From Photorhabdus asymbiotica (GTDB lineage: Bacteria; Pseudomonadota; Gammaproteobacteria; Enterobacterales; Enterobacteriaceae): 64,000 nucleotides of DNA. The notes under the pieces were generated by a model, which searched no databases, had not been told where the DNA came from, and was given only the letters and a program-made list of their open reading frames with translations. Position 1 is the stretch's first letter. The number at the start of each line of letters is the position of its first letter. Where the stretch lies: NCBI RefSeq assembly GCF_003634575.1, contig NZ_RBLJ01000001.1:124001-188000 (forward strand), written 5' to 3'. The position numbers were made by a program, and so were the translations under genes. Shown here one piece after another: positions 35,365 to 44,511 of the stretch.

Positions 35365-36624
35365 GTGAGCACTATCCATAACATCAGTGAAAACCAGGTT
35401 TCTGGTAATAATTTTGTCCAGGATATTCAAAATGAGAAAAATTATATTCAAAAAGAAGACCCTTTGTATATTAGAGTGACGTTGTCACTCTTCACTGTAG
35501 GATTTGCCTCATTTGCTCTGCTCTATTTTATTCAACCGATTCTACCCATGTTATCAGAAGATTTTGGTGTTTCTCCGGCAACCAGTAGTTTATCTTTATC
35601 ACTTTCGACTGGAATGCTGGCCTTGGGGTTATTGATAACGGGTCCTTTGTCTGATGCGATTGGCCGTAAAAATATCATGGTAACTGCGTTGTTTACCGCT
35701 GCATTTTTCACTTTACTGAGCGCATTGATGACCAGTTGGTATGGCATTCTGGTTGTACGCGTTCTGGTTGGTTTGTCCCTCAGTGGTGTCGCCGCTGTTG
35801 CGATGACTTATCTTAGTGAAGAAATTCATCCCAACTTTACTGCCTTATCAATGGGACTTTATATCAGTGGTAATTCTATTGGTGGCATGAGTGGACGATT
35901 AATATCGGGTATTATCACCGATTATTTCTCATGGCGTATTTCTGTCATCGTATTAGGTTTATTTGCATTGATTGCTGCCATTATATTTTGTCGTATGCTG
36001 CCTAAATCGTGTCATTTTCGCCCAAGCTCCCTGAAACCAAAATCTTTATTAATAAACCTGAAGTTACTTTTTCGTGATAAAGGATTGCCATTATTATTTT
36101 CTGAGGCATTTCTGCTAATGGGCAGCTTTATTACCGTGTTTAATTATATAGGTTATCGTTTACTAGACTCACCTTATCATTTTAGTCAGTCAACTGTAGG
36201 AATATTATCCATTGTCTATCTTGCTGGTACATACAGTGCATCTAAAGTTGGCGCATTAACAAGTAAATATGGACTTGGGAAAGTCTTGATCGCTACGATT
36301 AGTATGATGTTAGTTGGTATTTTTATTACCATACTATCGTCTGCGGTGATGATTATAATCGGCATAATGGTATTAACCTCCGGTTTCTTCGCGGCACATG
36401 CTGTCGCCAGCAGCTGGGTTGGGCTTCGTGCTCGCCGGGCTAAAGCCCAAGCTTCTTCTCTTTATCTCTTTTGCTACTATGCTGGCTCAAGTGTAGCAGG
36501 AACTTTTGGCGGTATATTCTGGCTTCAATTAGGTTGGAATGGAGTTGTTTTATTTATTACCATTCTTATCCTTTTAGCCTTATTTTTTGGGTTTAAACTC
36601 ATTAAGCTACCTGAAGCAAAATAG
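35365..36624 (+). CDS. ynfM: YnfM, MFS transporter
   Basis: A 419-residue 12-helix MFS protein: after a polar 30-residue N terminus, helices include FTVGFASFALLYFIQPILPM and the MFS loop GPLSDAIGRKNIMV, and GLRARRAKAQASSLYLFCYY in the second half. It uses a GTG start at 35365 with AAGGA before it; no ATG fits the ribosome site. The E. coli homolog is a putative exporter (arabinose or drug efflux family). It is divergent from its probable regulator ynfL. Confidence 0.88.
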   Translation: MSTIHNISENQVSGNNFVQDIQNEKNYIQKEDPLYIRVTLSLFTVGFASFALLYFIQPILPMLSEDFGVSPATSSLSLSLSTGMLALGLLITGPLSDAIGRKNIMVTALFTAAFFTLLSALMTSWYGILVVRVLVGLSLSGVAAVAMTYLSEEIHPNFTALSMGLYISGNSIGGMSGRLISGIITDYFSWRISVIVLGLFALIAAIIFCRMLPKSCHFRPSSLKPKSLLINLKLLFRDKGLPLLFSEAFLLMGSFITVFNYIGYRLLDSPYHFSQSTVGILSIVYLAGTYSASKVGALTSKYGLGKVLIATISMMLVGIFITILSSAVMIIIGIMVLTSGFFAAHAVASSWVGLRARRAKAQASSLYLFCYYAGSSVAGTFGGIFWLQLGWNGVVLFITILILLALFFGFKLIKLPEAK

Positions 36625-37226
36625 TCAGTATCTGGGGGATACCTTAAGGTTTCCCTCAGATGAATTTAATAGGTGTGTTTTGCCTCTTATTAATGTGAAT
36701 AAGAAATTAAAATTTAAACGTTATGACAGCAAAAACCATGCCTCCACTACCTGTCCATCCATGATATTCTCATAAAGTTTTCTCTTGAATGAATATAATA
36801 TTTTTAAACCTAATTAGAGGTATTTCTCACTCAATTGACCATCTAAGATTAAATGCATATTATTCACATTAAGAATAAATCTGTATTTTACGCTTTGTAA
36901 GATAAAAATTTAATTTTCAAGAAAATACAAATGACAAAATTCAGACATTTTTAGGTATATAAATTAGTGAATTATCAATTTTTATATAATAATAGAGGCA
37001 TAATTATTTAAATCAATTATAAATTAATCGCTTGCAATAAACAAGATGAATAAATTAGATTGTAATTCTTTATTAACTCTTTTTAGGATTGATCTAAAAA
37101 ATTAATCATAAATAAATTTAATTAACTAAGTTCTTATTGGATCTGAGAAAAAAAGGTTTATGCTTCTGGCACCAACATATTGGTTGGGATGAAAGATAAT
37201 TGGGATGAAATATAAAGGATACAATT
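36625..37226. other. 600-base noncoding gap
   Basis: AT-rich, no recognised gene. Near the right end the phrase TTGGGATGAAA occurs twice (about 37184 and 37201), just before the ribosome site of the next gene. This small direct repeat may be an operator or a duplication. Confidence 0.4.
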
Positions 37227-37919
37227 ATGAGCACAGAAAAAAATGGTTCACTTCGAGATTATTCAAAAGCTCAATTAGCCGAAGAGCTAAAACCATATTA
37301 TGATGAAATTTCTCAAGAGTTGACAGAAACACAAAAAAAGAAAATAAATTTCGACACTTTTTTGGATGATGCCTATAACCAGCTACAGGCATCAAAAACT
37401 TCGGCGTTACCATTCGCTGATGAGACTTTCGAACAAAAATTTGAATCTATTAACCTTGCCGGTGTTAGTGAATGTGTCGTTGCTACAGGTGTGGTTATTT
37501 TAGATGTTTTTGGCATTATTGGTTCACTTGTTGGCATTCGGACAGAAATTGTCAGGAGTGCAACTCGCTCTATTTTAAGGGAGTTGGGACAAAGCACTCT
37601 TCATGGTTTACAGGCCACTATCCGTAATATTAGTAAAGCACCGAATGATATCGAAAAAGCGCGAGAAATTTGGGCTCTTTTTAGTCAACTTTATAACGCA
37701 ATTGGCAAAGGGACAATTTTTAAGGCGTTTAAAGATGCTATGCCTTGGTACGAGTGGCTTAAAGCTGGAGTATTAATGGTAGCTCAGATTACGGCTTGGT
37801 TCGCAAGTGGTGGTCTAGCTTTTGTTGCTACTGTAGCCTTGATGACTGTTTCAATCGTTCAACTGGTTCAAGATTGCTTGAAAGCAATTGACACCTGTAA
37901 AGACATTACGCTTGCATAG
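37227..37919 (+). CDS. hypothetical protein with two hydrophobic hairpins
   Basis: A 230-residue protein not recognised. It starts with a polar, charged helical region of about 75 residues, then a long hydrophobic segment (ECVVATGVVILDVFGIIGSL), an amphipathic middle, and a second hydrophobic hairpin (VLMVAQITAWFASGGLAFVA, then TVALMTVSIVQLV). There is no signal peptide. All-helical proteins with late hydrophobic hairpins can be membrane-inserting toxins, but this is only a shape argument. AAAGGA lies about eight bases before ATG 37227. It stands alone in an AT-rich area next to a toxin-antitoxin module. Confidence 0.6.
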   Translation: MSTEKNGSLRDYSKAQLAEELKPYYDEISQELTETQKKKINFDTFLDDAYNQLQASKTSALPFADETFEQKFESINLAGVSECVVATGVVILDVFGIIGSLVGIRTEIVRSATRSILRELGQSTLHGLQATIRNISKAPNDIEKAREIWALFSQLYNAIGKGTIFKAFKDAMPWYEWLKAGVLMVAQITAWFASGGLAFVATVALMTVSIVQLVQDCLKAIDTCKDITLA

Positions 37920-38037
37920 TGTTAGATTGAGAACAGTTGTAAAAATCCTCCTTCATTGAAGGCGGATGAACCAATTGAATTTTCATGATTTACATTTTCA
38001 CCATTAATACACTGCAATTTTTGTGGTGTATTAGTTT

Positions 38038-38589
38038 TTATAATTTTCCCGCGATCGTTAAAGCAGTATGAATTGTTCTGAATGGGATAAGTAAAGAAAG
38101 AGGCGCATCTAATAATGGGATAGCGCCATAACTAGCATACCACTCCGCAACACGCTCATTCTTAGCGTCAATGAGTAACGCCACGCCCCCCGCTTGAGCC
38201 GCAACTAACAAACAACGTTTACCCGCCGCAAGTAACAACTGACCGCCAAGACCTTTTCCTTGTACGGAAAGGTCGATTGCTAAACGAGCAAGTCTAAAAA
38301 CAGGTACATCGTGACGAGGTAAACCACGTTTAATGACTTCTGGTGTTTGTTCATAATCAATAGAGGCAGGACTTAGACTGTAATAACCCAATACCGTTTG
38401 GGTGTTCTCACAAACAGCCAGATACGTTTTAGCACTACCTTTTTCATGATTTTGTCTTGCATGACGATATAAGAACTGATTCAGCGCATCATTACCACAA
38501 TTGAAACTGTTCCTATCGTGGCTTTTACCGATAACTTCCTCATGCCAATTAATAGGCACAGAGTCTTCAACCCAGTCAGGTATAGTCAT
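38038..38589 (-). CDS. GNAT-family toxin, TacT/AtaT type
   Basis: A 183-residue GNAT acetyltransferase with the toxin pattern: FNCGNDALNQFLYRHARQNH at the N terminus, FRLARLAIDLSVQGKGLGGQ (acetyl-CoA site) and EWYASYGAIPL with the catalytic tyrosine. Members acetylate the amino group of charged tRNA and block translation. It overlaps the DUF1778 antitoxin gene by four bases, antitoxin first, which is the classical order. All key residues seem present. Confidence 0.9.
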   Translation of the reverse strand: MTIPDWVEDSVPINWHEEVIGKSHDRNSFNCGNDALNQFLYRHARQNHEKGSAKTYLAVCENTQTVLGYYSLSPASIDYEQTPEVIKRGLPRHDVPVFRLARLAIDLSVQGKGLGGQLLLAAGKRCLLVAAQAGGVALLIDAKNERVAEWYASYGAIPLLDAPLSLLIPFRTIHTALTIAGKL

Positions 38590-38864
38590 CTTTTTTTCGG
38601 TAAAGCGAAAGCCGCAGCCAACAGTCTTGCGTTAGGCTCTGGCGGGTTGTCTAAAAGTTCCATAACGCGCAAGCTGTCTCTTTCTGACAGCTTTAATCGT
38701 TCGCTGTCATCAATAACTTTCCGTGCAGCAGGTACTACATTACGAAGCACAAATTCTGTCAGATTCGTGTTCTGTAAAGTGGCCGCGCGGATTAACAGCG
38801 TTTTTTCTTCTGAAGCTATGCGAAGTGACATTCTCTCACTGGTTTCTACAAGAACTTGAGCCAT
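38586..38864 (-). CDS. DUF1778 antitoxin, TacA type
   Basis: A 92-residue ribbon-helix-helix protein: SERMSLRIASEEKTLLIRAA, then TNLTEFVLRNVVPAARKVID, and a C-terminal tail (LLDNPPEPNARLLAAAF) that wraps the toxin. It neutralises the downstream GNAT toxin and represses the shared promoter. An inverted and a direct repeat lie just upstream. Confidence 0.9.
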   Translation of the reverse strand: MAQVLVETSERMSLRIASEEKTLLIRAATLQNTNLTEFVLRNVVPAARKVIDDSERLKLSERDSLRVMELLDNPPEPNARLLAAAFALPKKR

Positions 38865-38880
38865 ACATGAACCCTCCTTT

Positions 38881-38931
38881 TGTGCGTATTGAAAGTGTAC
38901 ATGATATAAAATACCCTTTCAATGTGCGTAT
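38881..38931 (-). promoter_or_regulatory. probable operator of the DUF1778-GNAT module
   Basis: ATTGAAAG at 38888 and CTTTCAAT at 38916 form an inverted repeat. TGTGCGTAT occurs at 38881 and again at 38923 as a direct repeat. The cluster sits 16-66 bases upstream of the antitoxin start, where autoregulation by a ribbon-helix-helix protein is expected. Confidence 0.5.
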
Positions 38932-38981
38932 GGAATTATCTACAATACATTCACATTACATGATTATTTTTGAACTCTATT

Positions 38982-39108
38982 TATACCTGTTATCTTTCAA
39001 GTTACCTCTTTGTTGGCTGCACTCACTCACCCCGGTCACATAGTTAGCTATGCTCCCGGGGATTCGCTCCCTTGCCGTCGCGATGCATCTTGAAATCTAT
39101 TGGGTATA
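38982..39108 (-). repeat. ERIC element, subtype A, reverse
   Basis: Full 127-base copy from TATACCTGTTATCTTTCAAG to TATTGGGTATA with CACCCCGGTCACATAG and CGCGATGCATCTTGAAATC. It lies about 47 bases past the yjfC stop. Confidence 0.95.
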
Positions 39109-39155
39109 TTTAAGAATGGTTCTGTTTTCGTTGATTAAAGATTCATTTAAATGAG

Positions 39156-40322
39156 TTAGCCCAAAATAATGTGAGGCACAAATAGCGACGTATCTTTTGT
39201 GATTCGGCCAATATCTTCTCTTATCGATAAACCAGCAGGTCTGTCATTGATGAGCCAGCTACCGATAAGAACATGGTTATTACCGAACTTAGGTAACGGA
39301 GTATACTGTTGCACAATGTAGCCCTCTTCCCCATAAGGTCCATCGATTTTCTCAATCACTTTGCCGTCTTTATAAATACTGATATTCGAACCCTCACGGC
39401 TGAATATTGGCTTTTTGACGTAATGAGTCAAACGTTTGGCTTTCGGATCATCAGCAAAGTAAGCCTCAAGCAAGTTTGGATGTCCTGGGAACATTTCCCA
39501 AAGCAACGGCAAGATGGCTTTATTTGACGTAATGCACTTCCACATTGGCTCAAACCAGTTAACACCAGCAGTTGCCAGGTACTGAGCATATTCTTCGCGA
39601 AACATGAACTCCCACGGGTATAACTTAAACATGGAGTCGATGACTTTGCTATTGTTGTCTGTAAACTTGCCGCATTCGCTCAGGCCAATGTCTTCAACAT
39701 AGACAAATTCTGTGTAAATGCCAGCATCCTTAGCACAATCAGCCATATAATCGACCGTACCCTTGTCTTCTTCTGTGCCCTTGCAGCATGCAAAATGAAG
39801 TGTGTTGAATTGCAGGGACAGTTTAAGCTCGCGGAAGCGATTCACAAGCAACTCTTGCAGGAGGTTAAATTGGTCTGCCGAACGTGGGACTTCGCCGCGA
39901 TTAACTTTGTCTTCCAACCACAACCAGCCAAAAAAGCCAAGCTCATAGATAGAGGTCGGTGTATCTGAGTTGATTTCCAATAACTTAGCTGGATTTTTAC
40001 CGTCATAGGCAAAATCGAGTCGGCTATAGAGACTTGGGTCTTTGCGCTGCCAAGATTCACGAACCAACTGCCACATGGTCTCTGGTATTTGGAATTTATC
40101 CATCAGTTCATCGCTGTTAACCACTCGTTCTATCACTTGAAGGCTAAGCTGGTGGATTTCCTCTGTCGGATCTTCAATGTGTTCTTCAATCTGCTCAAGA
40201 GTGAACTGATAGTAACGGTCTTCGATCCAATATGGTTCATCATCAATCGTATGGAAACCAAAACCGAATTCTTTTGCGCGCTCTTTCCAATCATGACGTG
40301 GTGTAGTTGAAATTTGTAGCAT
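39156..40322 (-). CDS. yjfC: YjfC, glutathionylspermidine synthase-like ATP-grasp ligase
   Basis: A 388-residue ATP-grasp ligase of the Gss C-terminal domain family, without the amidase half of E. coli Gss. Visible segments: DDEPYWIEDRYYQFT, SRLDFAYDGKNPAKLLEINS, DTPTSIYELGFFGWLWLED, KPIFSREGSNISI and LIGSWLINDRPAGLSIRED. In the family the domain joins a carboxylate to an amine using ATP; the substrate of YjfC is unknown. It is last of the six-gene yjf operon, 151 bases after yjfM, so it may also have its own promoter. Confidence 0.88.
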   Translation of the reverse strand: MLQISTTPRHDWKERAKEFGFGFHTIDDEPYWIEDRYYQFTLEQIEEHIEDPTEEIHQLSLQVIERVVNSDELMDKFQIPETMWQLVRESWQRKDPSLYSRLDFAYDGKNPAKLLEINSDTPTSIYELGFFGWLWLEDKVNRGEVPRSADQFNLLQELLVNRFRELKLSLQFNTLHFACCKGTEEDKGTVDYMADCAKDAGIYTEFVYVEDIGLSECGKFTDNNSKVIDSMFKLYPWEFMFREEYAQYLATAGVNWFEPMWKCITSNKAILPLLWEMFPGHPNLLEAYFADDPKAKRLTHYVKKPIFSREGSNISIYKDGKVIEKIDGPYGEEGYIVQQYTPLPKFGNNHVLIGSWLINDRPAGLSIREDIGRITKDTSLFVPHIILG

Positions 40323-40473
40323 TCTTTAACCTTTCGATACTTCTTATCTGAATATCGGAGAAAATTATCGTCCAGACGTCTAATTTCGTAATTAATGATG
40401 AGCTTATGCAAAATTTTGATGACAAAGAGGCTTGATAAAAACAGCCTCCGAATTAGATGTCATAGCAGAGGCC

Positions 40474-41391
40474 TTAACCACCCCATCCTCCTCCCCAACT
40501 TGATTTAGCTGAGGACGTTGAGCCAAAACCACCTTTAGATTTGGTGGTTACGACGGGGTTGTCTGGGATTTTAATAAAATCTGTAGATCTCGTTGAATAG
40601 CCAGCACTTGTACCATTGTAATAGCCTGTTTCAGATTGCTGCTCTCTCTCACGATTTAGACGTTCTCTATACATCCTCTCTCGGTGCTTGCGTTCTGAAT
40701 AATTTCCTATCTCGGAAGCAATATAAGCAGTCCCTAGCGTGTTTAATACTGAGTTTGTCCCAGGTATATTTTCTGTCCTCTGGGCTGAGCTTTGGAGAAC
40801 TTCTGGCAAACGAACCGTTTCCAAGGGGTGTAAATAACGTTTGCTCATCTCGAACTGGATATTGTCCATATTAGAGTAGGAGCCAATGATTTTGCCATCA
40901 GCAAAAAACAGCTTACCGTACAGGTCGCTGTAGCTTGATGTTGAGGTGAATATTGGCTGGTAGAACACGTTACGGTATTGGTCAGAAAGGTTGTACTTGT
41001 TGAAATTCTCAGGCTTTACATCAGCCATCATGAAAGCAGCCATCTTTGGTCGATAACCAAGTTTGCCTGGCATCTCTTCACATTCGCCGTACTCAAGTTT
41101 ACACATGGCTTCTCGCCTGAATTTCTGCGATGTACGATCTGCTTCACGTAATGCTGCCTTGTACGTGGTTTCACATTCAGCCGTGATAGTATTTTGAGGA
41201 TCATTTTGGCAAGCGGCTAAATCCTTATAGATTCTGATTGATAGTTCGTCCGTTGACTGGCTACAGCTTACTATCCAACCAACACTGAGGGCTGCTAACG
41301 AAGTGAATGAGAAAGTACGCCAGTATTTACGTTTATTCTCAATGTTGATGCCTTTGCTGCGCATTCTGCGCTTTTTATTATTGCTCTTCAT
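40474..41391 (-). CDS. yjfM: YjfM-like DUF1190 protein, probable lipoprotein
   Basis: A 305-residue DUF1190 protein (YgiB/YjfM family), longer than the usual 210-220. After a basic N terminus a short hydrophobic stretch ends in IVSC, an acceptable lipobox, so it is probably a lipoprotein. It holds spaced cysteines (LAACQNDP, AECETTYK, AMCKLEYGECEEMPG), the pattern YRPKMAAFMMAD and a Gly/Ser/Trp-rich tail ending in WGGGWGG. It lies 12 bases after yjfL. Function is unknown; its partnership with an ATP-grasp ligase is conserved across gammaproteobacteria. Confidence 0.8.
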   Translation of the reverse strand: MKSNNKKRRMRSKGINIENKRKYWRTFSFTSLAALSVGWIVSCSQSTDELSIRIYKDLAACQNDPQNTITAECETTYKAALREADRTSQKFRREAMCKLEYGECEEMPGKLGYRPKMAAFMMADVKPENFNKYNLSDQYRNVFYQPIFTSTSSYSDLYGKLFFADGKIIGSYSNMDNIQFEMSKRYLHPLETVRLPEVLQSSAQRTENIPGTNSVLNTLGTAYIASEIGNYSERKHRERMYRERLNREREQQSETGYYNGTSAGYSTRSTDFIKIPDNPVVTTKSKGGFGSTSSAKSSWGGGWGG

Positions 41392-41403
41392 ACAACCTCT
41401 GAA

Positions 41404-41841
41404 TTAGTAAGTCATACAAGCCGCATTTAGAAGACCAACAGAAATTGAAACTGCTGCCAGAACTATAGCCGCTGGGACTTCATTGTTTTCAATGCGAGAT
41501 ACGATTTTCGGCATCATGAATAAGCGAACCATGAAGAAGCCAGCGATCTGCGCTAACAATGCAACAATGCCCCACATAACGAAATCTGTTACGCCTACGG
41601 AGTTACTGGCTGCACTTGCAATTGCGATGGTGTAACCTATCAAAGCGCCTCCCAGCGATATTGCAGCCGCTGTGTTTTTTTCTTCCTTGATCAGCTTCCA
41701 CTCATCCTGTGGCGTCACCATAACGTAGATGAATTTGAATATAATGAAGAAAACAAGTGCCAGACCAAAACACAACCCAAAATTGGCCACACTGTCAATA
41801 AATTGAGTTAAAGCTTGTTCTTCATTTGCCAGTGTAATCAT
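41404..41841 (-). CDS. yjfL: YjfL-like DUF350 membrane protein
   Basis: A 145-residue membrane protein with four predicted helices in two DUF350 repeats (LCFGLALVFFIIFKFIYVMV, ISLGGALIGYTIAIASAASN, FVMWGIVALLAQIAGFFMVR, and a final AIVLAAVSISVGLLNAA). It starts immediately after yjfK ends, so the two are translationally coupled. DUF350 proteins commonly sit with PspA-like and ATP-grasp genes. Function unknown, inner membrane. Confidence 0.85.
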   Translation of the reverse strand: MITLANEEQALTQFIDSVANFGLCFGLALVFFIIFKFIYVMVTPQDEWKLIKEEKNTAAAISLGGALIGYTIAIASAASNSVGVTDFVMWGIVALLAQIAGFFMVRLFMMPKIVSRIENNEVPAAIVLAAVSISVGLLNAACMTY

Positions 41842-42504
41842 TTATGCCACCACTTTAAAATCTGTTTGATTAAGTTGAATACCAGTGCTCTGTACTAGCA
41901 TTCTGTCTAAGTTGCTGCCTATGATCTTTTCTTCGCCAGCAATTAGAAGTTCTTCTGTTCTGTTATTTGAAACCTGACGTGTATAAACCATGATGAACTG
42001 GTCAGTTTCAGTCATGTTACCGTTCTTATGGTAGGTTTTCTCAGTCATAGCTACTGGTTTTGTATTACTCCACAACTGAGAGAACTGAGTGCCGTCGAGG
42101 TCATATTGCCCGTTCGGTGTAACGATGCCATTTTTAATCAGCGCATCCCATTGAGTTTGGGAATCGACTGGCTTGGTTTCATAGAAATACCAGAGGCTCA
42201 CTTCTTTCACGCCATCATCGCTCTCACCTTCTTGAAGCACCTGGAGGTAGCCTTCATCATCGGTATAGTAGCGAACCAAACGTACATTATCACCAAGGTC
42301 AACAACACCAACGGCGCATATAAGTTGAGTTGAAGCTGCACTTTCGATGGTCAGGTCAGACTCGATCAGCTTTAGTATGAGCGGGTCTATCTCAAGTGCA
42401 CCACCAATACGCAACCCCAATATTTCTGGCACTTTCGGACCAACAGGGACAACTTCCTTGCGGCCAAGTGCTTTATTAAACGCATCAGCGATTTTGGAAA
42501 ACAT
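41842..42504 (-). CDS. yjfK: YjfK-like DUF2491 protein
   Basis: A 220-residue cytosolic protein matching the DUF2491/YjfK family in length and context: PEILGLRIGGALEIDPLILK, CAVGVVDLGDNVRLVRYYTD, YLQVLQEGE, and EELLIAGEEKI near the end. No catalytic motif is visible. It is between the PspA-like gene and the DUF350 gene in the same operon. Confidence 0.82.
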   Translation of the reverse strand: MFSKIADAFNKALGRKEVVPVGPKVPEILGLRIGGALEIDPLILKLIESDLTIESAASTQLICAVGVVDLGDNVRLVRYYTDDEGYLQVLQEGESDDGVKEVSLWYFYETKPVDSQTQWDALIKNGIVTPNGQYDLDGTQFSQLWSNTKPVAMTEKTYHKNGNMTETDQFIMVYTRQVSNNRTEELLIAGEEKIIGSNLDRMLVQSTGIQLNQTDFKVVA

Positions 42505-42565
42505 GGAAACATCCTTTGAAGAGGAAGACCCTAAGGAGAAGGGTCTTTATTTAACAACCAGGGAA

Positions 42566-43252
42566 TTACTTGCCAAGAATACGAGTAAGTTCGTCTTCCG
42601 CAGACGCAGAGCTTGAAGTAATACCTGCCGCTTTAAGCTTTTTGTCCAAATCACTTGAAGTTGCGCTATCGTGAAGCTCTTGCTGAGCCTCGAACTGGAC
42701 AGCTTTTTCAGCTTGGCGTGCCTTGATACGTTCAAGCGAATCAAGAGCAGTAGATGTTTTAGAAGACGCTCCAATGACAGAATTGTGAGTAGCAGCCTGT
42801 GCTTTTTGTACCTGTTCAGTTGCCTTAACAAGATCCACTTGATTCTCAAGCTGGGACACTTTTTCTTTCGCTTCTTGTACCGTGCGGCGAAGGGTAGCTT
42901 CAGATTTCTTGAAAGATTCAAGTTGTAATTGTTCTGTTTCCAACTCACCACGCAGGTTTGCAACTTTCTGAGCACATTCTAAAGCAAGCCCATTGTCACC
43001 TTTATTAGCCGCAGAACGAGCGTGATTTTCATATTCAGTGATACTGGTTCCGATAGATGAAACTTTTCGCTCTGCCATTTTGCGCTTAGCGATAATACTA
43101 ATCAGGCTCTCATCAGCAAGGCGGATTTCTGCTTTCGCTTCACGAATTTCCTGATCAAGAATGGTCAACGCGTTTCCATCAGCTACAGCTTCTGCCGCAT
43201 TGTTTACAGTCCCTTTAATTGCTTTAAAAAGCTTTTTCCATACACTACTCAT
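42566..43252 (-). CDS. yjfJ: YjfJ, PspA/IM30 family protein
   Basis: A 228-residue, almost wholly alpha-helical PspA/IM30 protein: N-terminal amphipathic helix (VWKKLFKAIKGTVNNAAEAV), ILDQEIREAKAEIRLADESL, then a long coiled coil of about residues 35-160, and a helical tail ending in SAEDELTRILGK. PspA proteins are bacterial relatives of ESCRT-III and form membrane-bound rods. YjfJ is a paralog outside the psp stress operon. It lies 20 bases after yjfI. Confidence 0.9.
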   Translation of the reverse strand: MSSVWKKLFKAIKGTVNNAAEAVADGNALTILDQEIREAKAEIRLADESLISIIAKRKMAERKVSSIGTSITEYENHARSAANKGDNGLALECAQKVANLRGELETEQLQLESFKKSEATLRRTVQEAKEKVSQLENQVDLVKATEQVQKAQAATHNSVIGASSKTSTALDSLERIKARQAEKAVQFEAQQELHDSATSSDLDKKLKAAGITSSSASAEDELTRILGK

Positions 43253-43272
43253 AATATTTTCACCCTATATTG

Positions 43273-43659
43273 TTATTTTAGAAACTCAGAATACGCATCA
43301 AGAAGCTCCGTAATGTTGGTGAACAACATAGAAACTTCGATGACAACACTATCCACTTTTGATTCTGAAGATAACGCACCAAAAGCTGTATAGTAAGATT
43401 GACCATCTACGGCAGTAATTCCAACAGAAGTCAGAGGAATCATCTTATGTGTTTCTAAAATGAACTTATTTAAGGCCGCTGTATCCGAAACATATTCTTC
43501 CGAGAACAGCAACGCTTCTACTGTAATTTGTTTTCCACAGATGGCTAAATGCGCTTTAACGCCATCTTCGTTAGTAATTACGAGACATTCACCTGTTTGC
43601 TCTACAGTCCAATTGTTGTCAGACTTTTTAAGCGCAGTTATTACTTGATTTAATTCCAA
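43273..43659 (-). CDS. yjfI: YjfI-like DUF2170 protein
   Basis: A 128-residue DUF2170 protein: WTVEQTGECLVITNEDGVKA, LAICGKQITVEALLFSEEYV, LETHKMIPLTSVGITAVDGQ and ELLDAYSEFLK. The first gene of the six-gene yjf operon. Family function unknown; it always accompanies the PspA-like gene. The promoter should be in the gap to the right. Confidence 0.85.
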   Translation of the reverse strand: MELNQVITALKKSDNNWTVEQTGECLVITNEDGVKAHLAICGKQITVEALLFSEEYVSDTAALNKFILETHKMIPLTSVGITAVDGQSYYTAFGALSSESKVDSVVIEVSMLFTNITELLDAYSEFLK

Positions 43660-43993
43660 GCTACTTACTCCAATAGTTTGTGCGGTTTTCCTGTCGCAAT
43701 CCGTATTTTACGGCACTAATTTTAACAAATATCGCATCCAGATAAATAGTAGAACACTTAAATAGTTCAATTCGGTTTTGAGCTATCAGAACTACCGTCA
43801 AATAATACAGGATCACTAACCGGATTATCTATCCTGTAATTCACCAAAACGTTTTATGCCTCACCCCCTTCTATCAACAACGAGATTAATTGATTTATCT
43901 TCTATGATATCGAAGGCTTATCCATCTAACTGGGTTAGACAGGTAGTTATTTTATTAGTTCAATGGAACAGCATTATATTGCTGCTATCCCCA
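43660..43993. promoter_or_regulatory. upstream region of the yjf operon
   Basis: No gene seen. About 330 bases; it should contain the yjfI promoter. TTTTAGCGC-type or stress-sigma sites could not be defined by eye. Confidence 0.4.
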
Positions 43994-44110
43994 TATACCC
44001 TTCATCTTTCAAGCTGCTGCTTTGTTGGTTGCTTTCACGCACCCCTTATCTATGCTCCTGGGGATGCGTTCACTTGCCGCCGCGCTGTAACTTGAAATCT
44101 ATTAGGTATA
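43994..44110 (-). repeat. ERIC element, subtype B, reverse, with internal deletion
   Basis: TATACCCTTCATCTTTCAAG at one end and TTAGGTATA at the other. The central CAGTCACATAG segment is missing: CGCACCCC runs directly into TTATCTATGCTCC. Otherwise subtype-B signatures are intact. Confidence 0.9.
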
Positions 44111-44511
44111 AACAGATGAATTTGCCAGTCAAATACCATGCTAGGAACTATTGTTTGGATGACTTAGTTCATACTTTGCACATGGCCCTGAATATCCTCA
44201 GTAAAATAGTCTGACAGTGATACATTCCCATACTGTAGATACGTGTTTTTAAGTGAGTAGACACACCATTCAAAACGCCCAAATTGTCTTTTTTATCAGC
44301 AAGGTAGAATAAATTATAGAAATCATGTCTTTTTATATTATAAAAAATAATAACAGGCACTTTTAGAGCAAAATTTCAATACCTTAATGTAATTAGATTG
44401 CTAACCAATTTATGAAATGGATAATCATATATATTCTTATAAACTTAATAATTAAGTCCCGGGGCTTTGTTTGTCATAGAGTAATTATCCTGTCTAATGG
44501 AGGGCACTATT
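44111..44511. other. noncoding gap upstream of the LPMO gene
   Basis: A plus-strand open stretch ends in CLDDLVHTLHMALNILSKIV at 44214, which could be a gene remnant, but it begins inside the ERIC and no family is recognised. The right 150 bases should carry the LPMO promoter. Confidence 0.35.

Noticed and set aside
42547-42975. 142-codon basic open frame overlapping the PspA-like gene
   Set aside because: Same strand, shifted frame; leucine/lysine-rich translation is the product of the coiled-coil codons of yjfJ.
44169-44360. 63-codon minus-strand frame upstream of the LPMO gene
   Set aside because: No ribosome site, no recognised family, unusual composition; treated as noncoding.
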